Part shown: positions 1 to 8,618 of the stretch, piece by piece
How positions within the stretch are numbered: the stretch's first letter is position 1
How the letters are laid out: the number at the start of each line of letters is the position of its first letter
The notes under the pieces: model-generated
The model's database searches: none
Told to the model about the DNA's origin: nothing
The model's input: the letters and a program-made list of their open reading frames with translations, nothing else
Assembly (NCBI GenBank): GCA_947455145.1
Contig: CANGME010000015.1
Location: forward strand, 1 to 64,000
DNA length: 64,000 nt
Source: Comamonadaceae bacterium
GTDB lineage: Bacteria; Pseudomonadota; Gammaproteobacteria; Burkholderiales; Burkholderiaceae_C
Reading direction: 5' to 3'
Translations under genes and position numbers: made by a program

Positions 1-315
1 AAGGTTAAAAAAGGCCTGTTCCCCTGGACGGCCTCCGGCCGTGCCATTGCCAACGGCCGCGACGAAGGCGTGACCAAGCTGCTGTTTGACGACAGCCCCG
101 AAGCCCACGGCCACGGCAAGATCCTCGGCGGCGGCATGGTCGGCACGCATGCGGGCGACATGATTGGCGAAGTGGCTCTGGCGATTGAGATGGGCGCTGA
201 CGCCATCGACATCGGCAAGACGATTCATCCGCACCCGACGCTGGGCGAGAGCATTGGCATGGCGGCTGAGGTGGCACATGGGAGCTGCACGGATTTGCCG
301 CCTGCGCGGAAGTAG
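1..315 (+). CDS. lpdA: Dihydrolipoyl dehydrogenase (E3), C-terminal part
   Basis: This is the last 104 codons of a gene that enters from the left edge. The frame is open from base 1 and ends at TAG 313-315. The residues match the interface domain of dihydrolipoamide dehydrogenase, the FAD enzyme that reoxidises lipoamide in the pyruvate and 2-oxoglutarate dehydrogenase complexes. It shows a GGGMVGTHAGDMIGE stretch and the terminal HPHPTLGESIGMAAE motif, whose second His and Glu form the catalytic dyad of the family. The tail CTDLPPARK is typical of the proteobacterial complex-bound form. The N-terminal FAD and NAD domains lie outside the window, so which complex it serves cannot be told. A strong terminator follows 22 bases after the stop. 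Confidence 0.93.
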   Translation, partial: KVKKGLFPWTASGRAIANGRDEGVTKLLFDDSPEAHGHGKILGGGMVGTHAGDMIGEVALAIEMGADAIDIGKTIHPHPTLGESIGMAAEVAHGSCTDLPPARK

Positions 316-337
316 CCCAAGAGTCATCTCCAAAGCA

Positions 338-368
338 AAGCCCGAACTGACAACAGTTCGGGCTTTTT
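338..368 (+). terminator. Rho-independent terminator of lpdA
   Basis: The stem AAGCCCGAACTG pairs with CAGTTCGGGCTT around the loop ACAA and runs into TTTTT. The 12-bp perfect stem and U-tract make this a convincing intrinsic terminator for the lpdA operon. It also marks the last core-genome sequence before the degraded mobile-element region. Confidence 0.93.
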
Positions 369-386
369 ACTGTCTGACTGCTTGCG

Positions 387-1406
387 ATGAGCATCCTCAG
401 CCTGAACGAGCATGTGCATTTTTACGTGTGCGTCGTCGATGGTGTGTTTGAGAAATCGGCGGGCGGTACTGATGCCGATGGCGATGATCAATCCTCAGCG
501 CGCAAAGTTATTTTTCATCCGGCCAGTGCAATTGATGAGACCGCCGTGGCTCAAGTGCAGGCCACCTTGCGCCGCCGCATCCTGCGCGCCTTCGTGAGCC
601 GGGGCCTGCTGGAGAGCTTTGAGGCCAAAGAGATGCTGGCCTACAAACACAGCGGCTTCTCGGTGGACACCAGCGTGCGCATCGAGGCGCATGACCGTGC
701 AGCACTGGAGCGGCTGCTGCGCTACTGCGCCCGGCCGCCGTTTTCGATGGAACGGCTGCGCAAGGCCGGCAATGAATTGGTGTACCGCTGCGCCAAGCAG
801 CACAGCGAGCCTGCCAGTTATCGGCGCACTGACCAACGTGGAGTCAATAACAGAGGAGTCAGGGCAGACGAGATTACCCTCACGCCGCTGGAGCTGATCG
901 AGCGCATAGCCGCCGTGGTGCCGCCGCCGCGCACGCACCGGCATCGCTATTTTGGTGTGCTGGCACCGAAATCGCCGCTAAGGGCGGCGGTCACGGCCAT
1001 GGCGCAGGCCGCACCTTCGCAACCGGTCAAGGTTCCAGTCGAGCAAGCCACTTCGGGATGCGATGTGCCAACCCAGCCCGAACCTGCGCCGCCTCGGCGC
1101 TCACAGGCGCACTACCTCTGGGCGGTGCTGATCGCCCGCATCTACAAGGTGTTCGCACTGCTATGCCCGCTGTGCGGCGGCCAGATGCGCATCATCGCCT
1201 TCATAACGCACAGCGCCGATATCCGGCAAATGCTCGATCACATCGGAGTCGATTCTGAGCCGCCCAACATCGCACCAGCGCGTGGGCCGCCGATGTGGGA
1301 TGAGTGTGATGCGCAGGTGGGTGAGGGTGTCAAATTCTAACTAGACTGGGATCTGGCGGCGCAACCGGCACCGGACTATGAGGTTGACCAGCGCATCAAT
1401 TGGTGA
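387..1406 (+). pseudogene. IS91-family transposase remnant, 5'-truncated with in-frame stop
   Basis: The reading frame encodes the C-terminal two thirds of an IS91/IS801-type rolling-circle transposase. It starts at the segment LNEHVHFYVCVVDGVFE, continues through YKHSGFSVD, LLRYCARPPFSMERL, PPPRTHRHRYFGVLAP, and the C-terminal zinc-binding CPLCGGQMRIIAFI. The N-terminal zinc finger and the first part of the catalytic domain are absent; the frame closes at TGA 375-377, just after the lpdA terminator. A TAA at 1338-1340 interrupts the same frame. The following codons (DWDLAAQPAPDYEVDQRINW, stop 1404-1406) are the normal family C-terminus, so the gene is both truncated and nonsense-mutated. It cannot be an active transposase. 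Full-length relatives are about 500 residues. Confidence 0.85.
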
Positions 1407-1710
1407 GTGATCGATACAGCGATCCACGCAGCGTTTCAGACAAGCTGCGCGGTAGGCCTGCGTGCATCGTAGGCCCAAAACCCATTGGCGAGCAGCTTCT
1501 TCATCACCTTGTTCATTGCGTCGGCTGCGACCGATCAAACGGCAGAGATCAGTGGCTTTTGTTGCCCCAAATTCGTGCAATAATTGGTCTCATGCGATTG
1601 AATTTCCTATCCGTAAGCATCAGGAAAAAACAAGTAATACAGAAACACAGATAATCCACGAGCTTCAATGAAGAAGCTCCAAGTGTCCGTGGAAACGGGT
1701 CAAGTCCAAT
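1407..1710. other. Gene-free stretch after the IS91 remnant
   Basis: No convincing gene is present. The first part (to about 1500) keeps the GC content of the IS91 remnant and may be its 3' flank, but no terminal motif could be assigned. From about 1560 onward the sequence turns AT-rich and blends into the acyltransferase pseudogene. A 79-codon minus-strand open frame across 1341-1580 overlaps the transposase tail and is taken as a shadow. Confidence 0.4.
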
Positions 1711-2706
1711 TTGATGCAAATGAGCACGCCTTCTCAGTGGGCCGTCCTAGCGCTTCTCAGGGGGGTATTGGCGCTCATAGTTGTCGCGACCCACTTGGTG
1801 TGGTTCATACCTGAAACTCCCGCCTGGCTTCACACGGTATGGTCACTTGATGGCAAGTCAGCAGTAATCGGCTTTCTGCTTGTGTCCGGATACTCCATCC
1901 ACGCCTCCTTATCTGCGAAAGAAGATGGATTCATACAGCGGCGATTTTGGCGTGTTTATCCTCTTTACTTCACGTGCATAGTACTTACGGTTGCATTGGA
2001 AATTTGGCAGGGCGGCGCTGTTGAGGTTTCACACCATCGATTTGAGACTTAGGGTGTTGTCGCAAACGTAGGAAACTTTCTACTGCTTCAAATGTTTCTG
2101 GTGAAGGCTATTGCATTCAATGGTCCTGTGTGGTCTATCAGCATTGAATTCTTTTACTACTTATGCGCTACTAGAGTTCGCAAATACAGCAAATTAGCTG
2201 GAACTGTCGTCGTCCTATCATTGTTGTGTTTTGTTTTACCTCGGCGGGACGACCTGGGTACCGTGTACACGATGATCACGAAATTTGCGGCACTCACTTA
2301 CGCGTGGCCGTGGATTACAGGGTTTTTTCTCTGGCGACAGAAGTCATTGTGGGTCTTGCTATCTTTAGCCGCCGGTTCCATCGCTGTGGCTATATCTCCC
2401 TATTACATATCGGGCCCTTACGCGGTAGTCACATATGTCCTATCAGTTTTTGTCATCCTTTGCTCAAATCGAATCCAACTCTCAAGTCGCTTGTGCAAGT
2501 TTTTCAATCTATGGGGTGACCTCAGTTACCCCCTATATTTAGTGCACGTCCCACTTTTTATAGTGATCCACGTCATTTTCCAAGCGACCTCACCAGTCAC
2601 CTATGGCCTTGCAGCGATTCTGTCGGCTTTAATTTTGCATATCGTTGTTGAAAAGTATTTTGCTAAGCAATTCATCACGAGGTGGGTCAGAAAAATATCT
2701 AAGTAG
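1711..2706 (+). pseudogene. Acyltransferase family 3 (OafA-like) membrane protein with in-frame amber
   Basis: Two open segments (1711-2052 and 2092-2706) lie in the same frame and are separated by TAG at 2050-2052, with readable codons on both sides (GVVANVGNFLLLQ after the stop). Joined, they give about 331 residues, the usual size for acyltransferase-3 proteins, which O-acylate surface polysaccharides or lipids from the inner membrane. Family features are the N-terminal LRGVLALIVVATHL helix with its conserved Arg and His, GFLLVSGYSI, RRFWRVYPLYF, and many hydrophobic helices ending in an LYLVHVPLF helix. The start is TTG 1711 or ATG 1714/1720; no strong ribosome site decides it. It is much richer in A+T than the flanking core genes, which suggests transfer. 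It is likely dead unless the amber is read through. Confidence 0.75.
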
Positions 2707-2840
2707 CCGCCTGTATGCAGTTGTTCTGAGCGACTGAAAAGTGCCCACTGTTGTAGCCTTGACCTGCCGCTGACTGACATATCGATGCGAATCTATATCC
2801 GGACATATCCCATGGTACGGGAGTCCAACGCCCCACCCTT

Positions 2841-3107
2841 GAGCTGTCATTCAGGACCTTCGTACGTGCGCGTGAAGTTGGCACTCAAGCCGAAGCGAGC
2901 AAGATCGCTGAAAAATTAAGACTGGGGATCGAACTGGAGCAGTTTGAGGTCACAGACCAACGCCTTCCGATCACTATCAGTGTTGGCGTGAGTGAATACA
3001 ACGGTAAGGAGCCTGTGGAGCAAACCATCGGCCGCGCAGATGCAGGCCTGTACGTGGCCAAAAATGGCGGTCGCAACCGGGTCGGTGTGACCGAGGCTGC
3101 TGCTTGA
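2841..3107 (+). pseudogene. Diguanylate cyclase (GGDEF domain) C-terminal remnant
   Basis: Reading the frame that ends at TGA 3105-3107 gives the last part of a GGDEF domain: EASKIAEKLRLGIELEQFEV, then LPITISVGVSEY, and finally IGRADAGLYVAKNGGRNRV. These match the usual A-x-x-LR, T-x-S-x-G-V and AD-x-A-L-Y-x-AK-x-x-GRN-x-V signatures downstream of the active-site loop. The GGDEF loop and everything before it are missing, and no start codon or ribosome site belongs to it. The stretch 2707-2840 between this stub and the acyltransferase holds nothing recognisable. It is debris from a c-di-GMP synthase gene. Confidence 0.72.
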
Positions 3108-3253
3108 GCGCACGGCACCGGTAAATTGAGCGCATTGTTGTCCGAGGGGCACAAATGCTAGGTTTTTTATAGCTTCAAACGCATATAAATACTAGACTTT
3201 TGGGTATTTTTGATCCAAACTTGCGCCACCAATTAATGGAGGAGAAGTCAGTA

Positions 3254-4150
3254 ATGCCGATCATTGCAGTGATAAATCGGAAAGGTGGCAGTGGCAAAAG
3301 CACACTATCTACCCATCTGGCCGCATGGCTGGCACGTCAGGGTCTTGCCGTGATGCTGGGAGATGTGGACCGCCAGCAATCCACCCGAGTCTGGCTCAAG
3401 AGGCGCACCGATTCGCTTCCTACCATCGTGCCCTGGGCAATTGACCAAAAGAATGTACTCAAGGTGCCAACCGGTGTAACTCATGTGGTTCTGGATACGC
3501 CCGGTGGCATACACGGCTTCGAACTGGCTCGCGTCATCATGTCTGCCGACGCCGTTGTAATGCCACTGTGCAATTCGCTGTTTGACCGCGATTCAGCGGC
3601 ACAGTGCCTTGAGGAACTGAAATCACTCCCCCGTATTTCTTCAGGGCGCTGTAAGCTTGCAATCGTTGGCATGCGTATTGATGCCCGAACCCGTGCTGCG
3701 CTAGCGCTGGCCGAGTGGTCGCAAGAGCATTCCGTACCCTTTCTGGGCTCCTTGCGTGAAACCCAGCTATACGTGCGCAGTCTGGAAAATGGCCATACCG
3801 TTTTTGATCTGGCTGAAAAGCTTGCTGCTACGGATTTGCAGCAGTGGGCCCCCATCTTGGAGTGGTTGCGTCCTATAGCCAAGCTGCCACCGGTTCAGCC
3901 GATGTCCATGGCCCAGACCGATCCTCCTGTCGCTATTGCTGTGCCGAATTTGGCGCCGCCACGGCAAGACTCTCAGCCCGCTTCGCGTCCGCCAAGTTTG
4001 AGGCCAGCCCAAGAGCCGTTGATAGCTGGTGGCCGGTTGGGGAGTACTGGCGCCAACCGGATGGACCAACTTTTTGAGGTTATGCCAGCCCAACATTCCG
4101 TTGGCATATTAGAACGACCCTCTATCCCCGGATTTTTGCTACGCCACTGA
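3254..4150 (+). CDS. Orphan ParA-family ATPase
   Basis: A 298-residue P-loop ATPase of the ParA/MinD superfamily. Deviant Walker A is KGGSGKST at residues 10-17, with the signature lysine (Lys10); Walker A' is GDVDRQQS around Asp37-Ser43 and Walker B is VVLDTPGG with Asp81. Such proteins form ATP-dependent dimers on DNA or membrane and position cargo. ATG 3254 is preferred because GGAGGAG (3238-3244) lies 9 bases upstream; a longer frame from 3200 lacks a ribosome site. Residues from about 215 on form a proline-rich, low-complexity tail unlike the compact ParA core. No parB, minC/E or chemotaxis cluster gene is adjacent, so the cargo is unknown. It sits beside pseudogenes and may be part of an acquired segment. 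Confidence 0.85.
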   Translation: MPIIAVINRKGGSGKSTLSTHLAAWLARQGLAVMLGDVDRQQSTRVWLKRRTDSLPTIVPWAIDQKNVLKVPTGVTHVVLDTPGGIHGFELARVIMSADAVVMPLCNSLFDRDSAAQCLEELKSLPRISSGRCKLAIVGMRIDARTRAALALAEWSQEHSVPFLGSLRETQLYVRSLENGHTVFDLAEKLAATDLQQWAPILEWLRPIAKLPPVQPMSMAQTDPPVAIAVPNLAPPRQDSQPASRPPSLRPAQEPLIAGGRLGSTGANRMDQLFEVMPAQHSVGILERPSIPGFLLRH

Positions 4151-4369
4151 AGTACGCGCTATCGTCACTGCCAAGATTAACCCCTAGACCTTGCTTAGCC
4201 GAGGGGCAAAATTTTGACGTCAATATCATGATTTATCTGTCGTGTTGTATTCGTGACTGACATCAATAGCGAAAAAAAATTCCTCAACAACAAACAACCT
4301 TGTTAATATTTGATACAAATTGGCCTTGTAAATTTAATGAACTTTTATAACAAGCTGGATGCTGAAAAC

Positions 4370-5248
4370 ATGACAAAACGCACTTTTAATTTAACGATGG
4401 CATTGACTACGGTCGCGCTTCTATCTGCTTGTGCTGCAAGCAACAATGGGCAATCCCATGACCATGGCCCGGTATCGGATCTCGCAATAGCGCAGCAAAA
4501 CACTAACCTTGCCAAGAATACCGACGACAAAGGTTTCGGACCACAATCACCGCGCGATATAGATGCCAAAGCGGGAAATAATGCTCGCCTTTTCGGTATG
4601 GCACCTGCTTACACCGAGATGAATCTGTGCAATATTCACTTTCATAAAAATGCCGAGCACAAAGGTGGAGAATTTACAACTTACGCAGGTAATGGCGATG
4701 GCCAAGGTAACGAAACAGGCTACAAATTTTCTGGTGTGTTGAGTGCTGCTGAACGCAAACCTGTAGCCCAAGAAATATGCCCAAGCCAACATGGTGGCCT
4801 TGCTGTTGGCGACACCTTGGAAGTACATTTTGTTCATTCATCGGCCAAGGTTAATCCTGGTGCGACCCTGGGTGCATGCCTTAGTGAATCCATCATGAAC
4901 CCACAACTACGTGTTGAGACGCAGGTGTATGTTTTAGTGAACGACAAAAATGCCCTGAATTTCAACGATGTAGCCAAACTCGGAGTGAAAAACGAGTTCA
5001 ACCAGGCGGTAAACATCCCGAGCAACACAGGTGTACCGGTTCAATACGCAGGCTCCACCACAGGTCCAGGTTACAACGAAAAAGGATCACCGCTTCAGGT
5101 GACATGGAGCGTTCGCCCTAAAGTTGCCAAGCTTAATATTGAAACCGTAGGCGAATGGTGCAAAGGCAATACTTTCAAAGAAGACCATGCTCACGGCGTG
5201 CGTAATTTGGTCGTAAATCCAAGCCTTTTGTCAAAAATAGCGCCTTAA
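4370..5248 (+). CDS. Delta-class carbonic anhydrase, lipoprotein
   Basis: A 292-residue protein with a lipoprotein signal peptide (lipobox LLSAC, lipidated Cys21). The core carries CNIHFHKNAEHKGGEF with His90, His92 and His97, then YAGNGDGQGNETGYKFSG and a second histidine-bearing strand LEVHFVHSS. This layout is that of delta-class carbonic anhydrases, zinc enzymes that interconvert CO2 and bicarbonate, best known from diatoms and also found in bacteria. Family assignment is from recalled motif pattern, not a search. The site would be periplasmic or outer-membrane attached. ATG 4370 is chosen because it places a normal signal peptide first; upstream in-frame starts at 4310 and 4337 would bury it. 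The gene stands alone and is AT-richer than the core genes around it. Confidence 0.75.
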   Translation: MTKRTFNLTMALTTVALLSACAASNNGQSHDHGPVSDLAIAQQNTNLAKNTDDKGFGPQSPRDIDAKAGNNARLFGMAPAYTEMNLCNIHFHKNAEHKGGEFTTYAGNGDGQGNETGYKFSGVLSAAERKPVAQEICPSQHGGLAVGDTLEVHFVHSSAKVNPGATLGACLSESIMNPQLRVETQVYVLVNDKNALNFNDVAKLGVKNEFNQAVNIPSNTGVPVQYAGSTTGPGYNEKGSPLQVTWSVRPKVAKLNIETVGEWCKGNTFKEDHAHGVRNLVVNPSLLSKIAP

Positions 5249-5250
5249 GT

Positions 5251-5273
5251 CGAGCATAAGCGCCGCTCGTTTT
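5251..5273 (+). terminator. Possible terminator after the carbonic anhydrase
   Basis: A 5-bp stem CGAGC/GCTCG with a 9-base loop is followed by TTTT, four bases after the stop codon. The stem is short, so this is tentative. Confidence 0.4.
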
Positions 5274-5410
5274 AATTGAGGCTATTTGGTGCACTTTATT
5301 TTCTGGCTGAACGACACAAATCCTCAGCAAGAGCGGCTTCACGTAATATTTTGAATTTCAAATCGAGGCCCCGCCTTGGCGCAAGGCCTTGAACTCGGCG
5401 AACCTATGGC

Positions 5411-7561
5411 ATGCTCCACGGCATGTCAAAAATAGAAAAAAAAGCACTCGAAGCCTTTGACCAAGCCGTCCTGACGGGTGGCGATTTCACCCCCCGTTCC
5501 GGTCAGCGTCAGATGGCGGCCCAAGTCGCCAAAACCCTCTCCCACGGCACGCTGGGGGAGGCCGAGTACCCGCAGCGCTCGATTGCCGTCATCCAGGCTG
5601 GCACTGGCGTGGGCAAAAGCTTGGCGGCTTGTATCCCGGCCATCATCGCGGCGCAGGAGCGCAACACGCGCGTCATCATCTCTACCGCGACGGTGGCGCT
5701 GCAAGAGCAGCTCATGCACAAGGACTTGCCGCAGTTTTCGCAACTGCTGGACAAGCCTTTCAACTTCGCCTTGGCCAAGGGCCGGGGCCGCTACGTCTGC
5801 AAGCTCAAGCTGGAGCGCGCCGCAGGGGGCCAAGCCGACACCAATGCAGACCTCTTTGAAGATGTGCCTGAAGACCCGCTGACCCCGAGCCCAAGCAAGG
5901 CTTCTTTGAGCGACAGCAGCGTGGTGCTGTACCAGGAGCTGGTGCAGGATTTGGCCACGGGCGCGTGGGATGGTGACAGAGATTCGCTTGAGTTCAACGA
6001 GAGCACCATGCCCTGGCCCCCCATTGCGGCCGAGCGCAGCACCTGCACCGGCAAGCACTGCCCGCAGTTCAGCCAATGCACCTACTACGACGCTCGCAAA
6101 AAGGTGGCCAGTGCGACGGTGATTGTGGCCAATCACGACCTCTTGCTGGCCTCGGTTGGGGCGAAACTCTTGCCAGATTTGAGCAACGCTTTGCTGATCG
6201 TTGACGAAGGCCACGAGCTTCCCTCGGTGGCCAGCGCGCAATTTTCGGCCAGTGCCGATCTGTCCAACCTGCGCTGGCTAGACCTGATGGGCAGCCGCCT
6301 GCAAAAAGTCGGCACCGAGATCAAATACCGTGACACGGCAGCGGCGGTTACCTTGACTGGGCAGATCAAGCAGGCCATGTCTGACTTGCAGGGCTTGGTC
6401 ATGAGCCTGTACGGCTCGCAGGTCAACAGCCGCGAAAAAAATGCCCGGTTGCCTCATGGCGTGCTGCCCGAGGTTTTAGAGGAGCCTGTGCGGCTGCTGT
6501 TCTCCACGTCGATGGCGCTGGCGGGCCACATGAAGGGTGTGTCTGACAGCTTGAACGAACAAATCAAAGAAGGGCCGCACAGCGCGCTGCGTCTTGCCAC
6601 CATGTACGCCTCGCTCGGGGCGTTGGCCCCGACGCTCGATGGCTTGGTCCAAACCGTCACGCTGTTGTTGGGTGACAGCGAATCTGATGCCGAACCGGAC
6701 GCCAAGTGGTTTTCTTTCAGCGACGATGGTGGCTACGTGCGCGTCATGGCGCATGCCAGCCCCTTGATTCCGGGCAAGCTGCTCGTCGGCCAATTTTGGG
6801 CGGAGGTGCGCTCGGCCGTCATCACGTCGGCCACCCTCACCAGTTGCGGCAGCTTTGATTTTTTCCTCAGAGAAGTGGGCCTGGACGCTGACCCCGATGT
6901 CACCCAGTTGGCAGTGGACAGCCCGTTTGACTTCGCCCAGCAAGGCCGCCTGATCGTGGTGAAGACCGACTGCAACCCGCGCGACATCGCCATCTTTAAC
7001 CAAGAGATGATTGACGAATTCATCATTGACGCAGCCCAGGTCACGGGCGGCGCACTGGCCTTGTTCACCTCGCGCAGCCACCTGCAGCAGGCCTATGACA
7101 GCCTGCCAGAGGCTTTGGCTGAGCGCGTGCTCTTGCAGGGCGCGCGCTCGCGCAACGCGCTGCTCAAAGAACACAAACGCCGCGTTGACGCGGGCGATCC
7201 GTCCATCATCATGGGCTTGCAGACCTTTGGTCAGGGCGTTGACTTGCCCGGCACGTATTGCGAAACCGTGTTTGTCGCCAAGCTCCCTTTTACCCCGCCC
7301 AGTGACCCGATTGGCGAGGCCCGAGCCGAGTGGCTGGCCACGCAGCGGCGCGACGCCTTCAATGAGTTGTCCGTGCCCGCCACCGGCATCAAGCTCAACC
7401 AATGGGCTGGGCGCTTGATCCGAACGGAAACCGATCAAGGCACCGTTGTCTGCTACGACAAGCGGCTGACGGACACCGCCTATGGCAGACGAATCCTCAG
7501 CGGTATGCCCAAATTTGCGCTGTCAATCCGGGTCAAGGGTGAAGTTAAGGGCGAGGTCTAG
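5411..7561 (+). CDS. dinG: DinG/XPD-family ATP-dependent DNA helicase
   Basis: A 716-residue superfamily 2 helicase. Walker A AGTGVGKS (residues 63-70), DEAH-type box DEGH (265-268), SATL motif, and C-terminal motifs QTFGQGVDLPG and QWAGRLIR are all visible. Between Walker A and DEGH there is a cysteine set (RYVCKLK, then TCTGKHCPQFSQC) spaced like the 4Fe-4S cluster of DinG/XPD helicases, followed by the usual NHDLLL. The enzyme unwinds DNA with 5'-3' polarity and resolves R-loops and forks in relatives. ATG 5411 and ATG 5423 are both possible; neither has a clear ribosome site. The C-terminus ends in RVKGEVKGEV, produced by a small tandem repeat that contains the stop codon. It appears to be a single-gene unit. 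Confidence 0.93.
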   Translation: MLHGMSKIEKKALEAFDQAVLTGGDFTPRSGQRQMAAQVAKTLSHGTLGEAEYPQRSIAVIQAGTGVGKSLAACIPAIIAAQERNTRVIISTATVALQEQLMHKDLPQFSQLLDKPFNFALAKGRGRYVCKLKLERAAGGQADTNADLFEDVPEDPLTPSPSKASLSDSSVVLYQELVQDLATGAWDGDRDSLEFNESTMPWPPIAAERSTCTGKHCPQFSQCTYYDARKKVASATVIVANHDLLLASVGAKLLPDLSNALLIVDEGHELPSVASAQFSASADLSNLRWLDLMGSRLQKVGTEIKYRDTAAAVTLTGQIKQAMSDLQGLVMSLYGSQVNSREKNARLPHGVLPEVLEEPVRLLFSTSMALAGHMKGVSDSLNEQIKEGPHSALRLATMYASLGALAPTLDGLVQTVTLLLGDSESDAEPDAKWFSFSDDGGYVRVMAHASPLIPGKLLVGQFWAEVRSAVITSATLTSCGSFDFFLREVGLDADPDVTQLAVDSPFDFAQQGRLIVVKTDCNPRDIAIFNQEMIDEFIIDAAQVTGGALALFTSRSHLQQAYDSLPEALAERVLLQGARSRNALLKEHKRRVDAGDPSIIMGLQTFGQGVDLPGTYCETVFVAKLPFTPPSDPIGEARAEWLATQRRDAFNELSVPATGIKLNQWAGRLIRTETDQGTVVCYDKRLTDTAYGRRILSGMPKFALSIRVKGEVKGEV

Positions 7562-7572
7562 GGCGAGGTCTA
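7549..7572 (+). repeat. Tandem 12-bp repeat at the dinG stop codon
   Basis: GGGCGAGGTCTA occurs twice in tandem, with a third partial copy after it and a degenerate copy before it. The dinG TAG stop falls inside the first unit, so copy number changes would shift the C-terminal residues. Confidence 0.8.
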
Positions 7573-7622
7573 GGGCGAAGAAGCTTTGTATTTATACTGA
7601 TTGAAGAATTACCAGGACCCTT

Positions 7623-8597
7623 ATGCATCCTCTTTTTATTCGCCCCCTGTGCGCACTTGCGACAACCTTGCTCGCCTTGGCAGCGCTGCCCACATCAGCG
7701 CAAGAGTTTCCCAAAGCCCCGGTCAAAATCATCGTCCCCTTCCCACCCGGTGGCCCCACCGACACCATTGGCCGCATGATCGGCATGAAGCTGCAAGAGT
7801 TGTGGGGCCAGCCCGTGGTGCTGGACTACAAGCCCGGTGCGGGCACGGTCATCGGCGCGGATTTCGTGGCCAAGTCCAAACCCGACGGCTACACCATTGG
7901 CATGGTCAATTCCTCGTTTGCGGTCAACCCCACGCTGCGTAAAAGCCTGCCCTACAACACCAGCAAAGACTTCATGGGCGTTACGCAGTTGGCCAACTTT
8001 CAGTTGGCCATCGTGGCCCGCCCAGACGCCCCGTTCAACACCTTGCCCGAGTTGATCGCCTACGCCAAGAAAAACCCCGGCAAGCTCACCTACGGCACGC
8101 CCGGTGCGGGCAGCACCACGCACTTGGGGGCCGAACTGCTCAAGCGCGAGGCGGGCTTTGACATGCTGCACGCCCCCATGAAAGGCAGTGCCCCAGCGCA
8201 TACGGAGCTGATGGGTGGGCGCATTGATTTGGTGGTTGACCCGTTCTTGTCCATCCTGCCCTACGTCAAGGCCGGGCGCATGAAGCTGATTGCCACCATG
8301 GGCGAGAAAAGAGTGCCCGGTTTCCCCCAGTACGCCACGGTGGCGGAGGTGCTGCCCGGCTTTGACGTGAGTGCTTTGCTGGGCTTCATCGTGCCTAGCG
8401 GCACACCCAAAGCCGTGGTGCAAAAAATTCAAGCCGACACCTCCCGCGTGCTGGCCATGCCGGACATCCAAAAACGCATTGAAGAGATGGGCATGGACGT
8501 GGTCGATAGCAAGCCCGAGCAGTTTGACGCCTTCATCCAGACAGAGATGAAGAAGTGGAACCGTGTGGTGACCGAGGCGAAGATTGAGTCCGAATAA
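7623..8597 (+). CDS. Bug-family substrate-binding protein (TTT type)
   Basis: A 324-residue periplasmic solute receptor of the Bug/TctC family. It has a Sec signal peptide (residues 1-27, ending TSAQ), followed by the family opening APVKIIVPFPPGGPTDTIGR and the later GTPGAGSTTHLG segment that lines the carboxylate pocket. Bug proteins capture small carboxylates and hand them to tripartite tricarboxylate transporters; most Burkholderiales genomes have many orphan copies, and no tctA/tctB gene is present here. The next two genes (dioxygenase and ThDP enzyme) follow on the same strand with gaps of 21 and 27 bases, so the ligand is probably a carboxylate processed by them. The substrate cannot be told from sequence. 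Confidence 0.9.
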   Translation: MHPLFIRPLCALATTLLALAALPTSAQEFPKAPVKIIVPFPPGGPTDTIGRMIGMKLQELWGQPVVLDYKPGAGTVIGADFVAKSKPDGYTIGMVNSSFAVNPTLRKSLPYNTSKDFMGVTQLANFQLAIVARPDAPFNTLPELIAYAKKNPGKLTYGTPGAGSTTHLGAELLKREAGFDMLHAPMKGSAPAHTELMGGRIDLVVDPFLSILPYVKAGRMKLIATMGEKRVPGFPQYATVAEVLPGFDVSALLGFIVPSGTPKAVVQKIQADTSRVLAMPDIQKRIEEMGMDVVDSKPEQFDAFIQTEMKKWNRVVTEAKIESE

Positions 8598-8618
8598 ACC
8601 AAACCGAAGACCCTGGCC

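Noticed and set aside
1341-1580. Minus-strand 79-codon frame over the transposase tail
   Set aside because: It overlaps the conserved C-terminus of the IS91 transposase in antisense and has no recognisable domain; an accidental frame.
6476-7438. Minus-strand open frame of 320 codons opposite dinG
   Set aside because: Shadow of the dinG helicase; composition (Ala, Arg, Gly, His) is typical of antisense translation of GC-rich codons.
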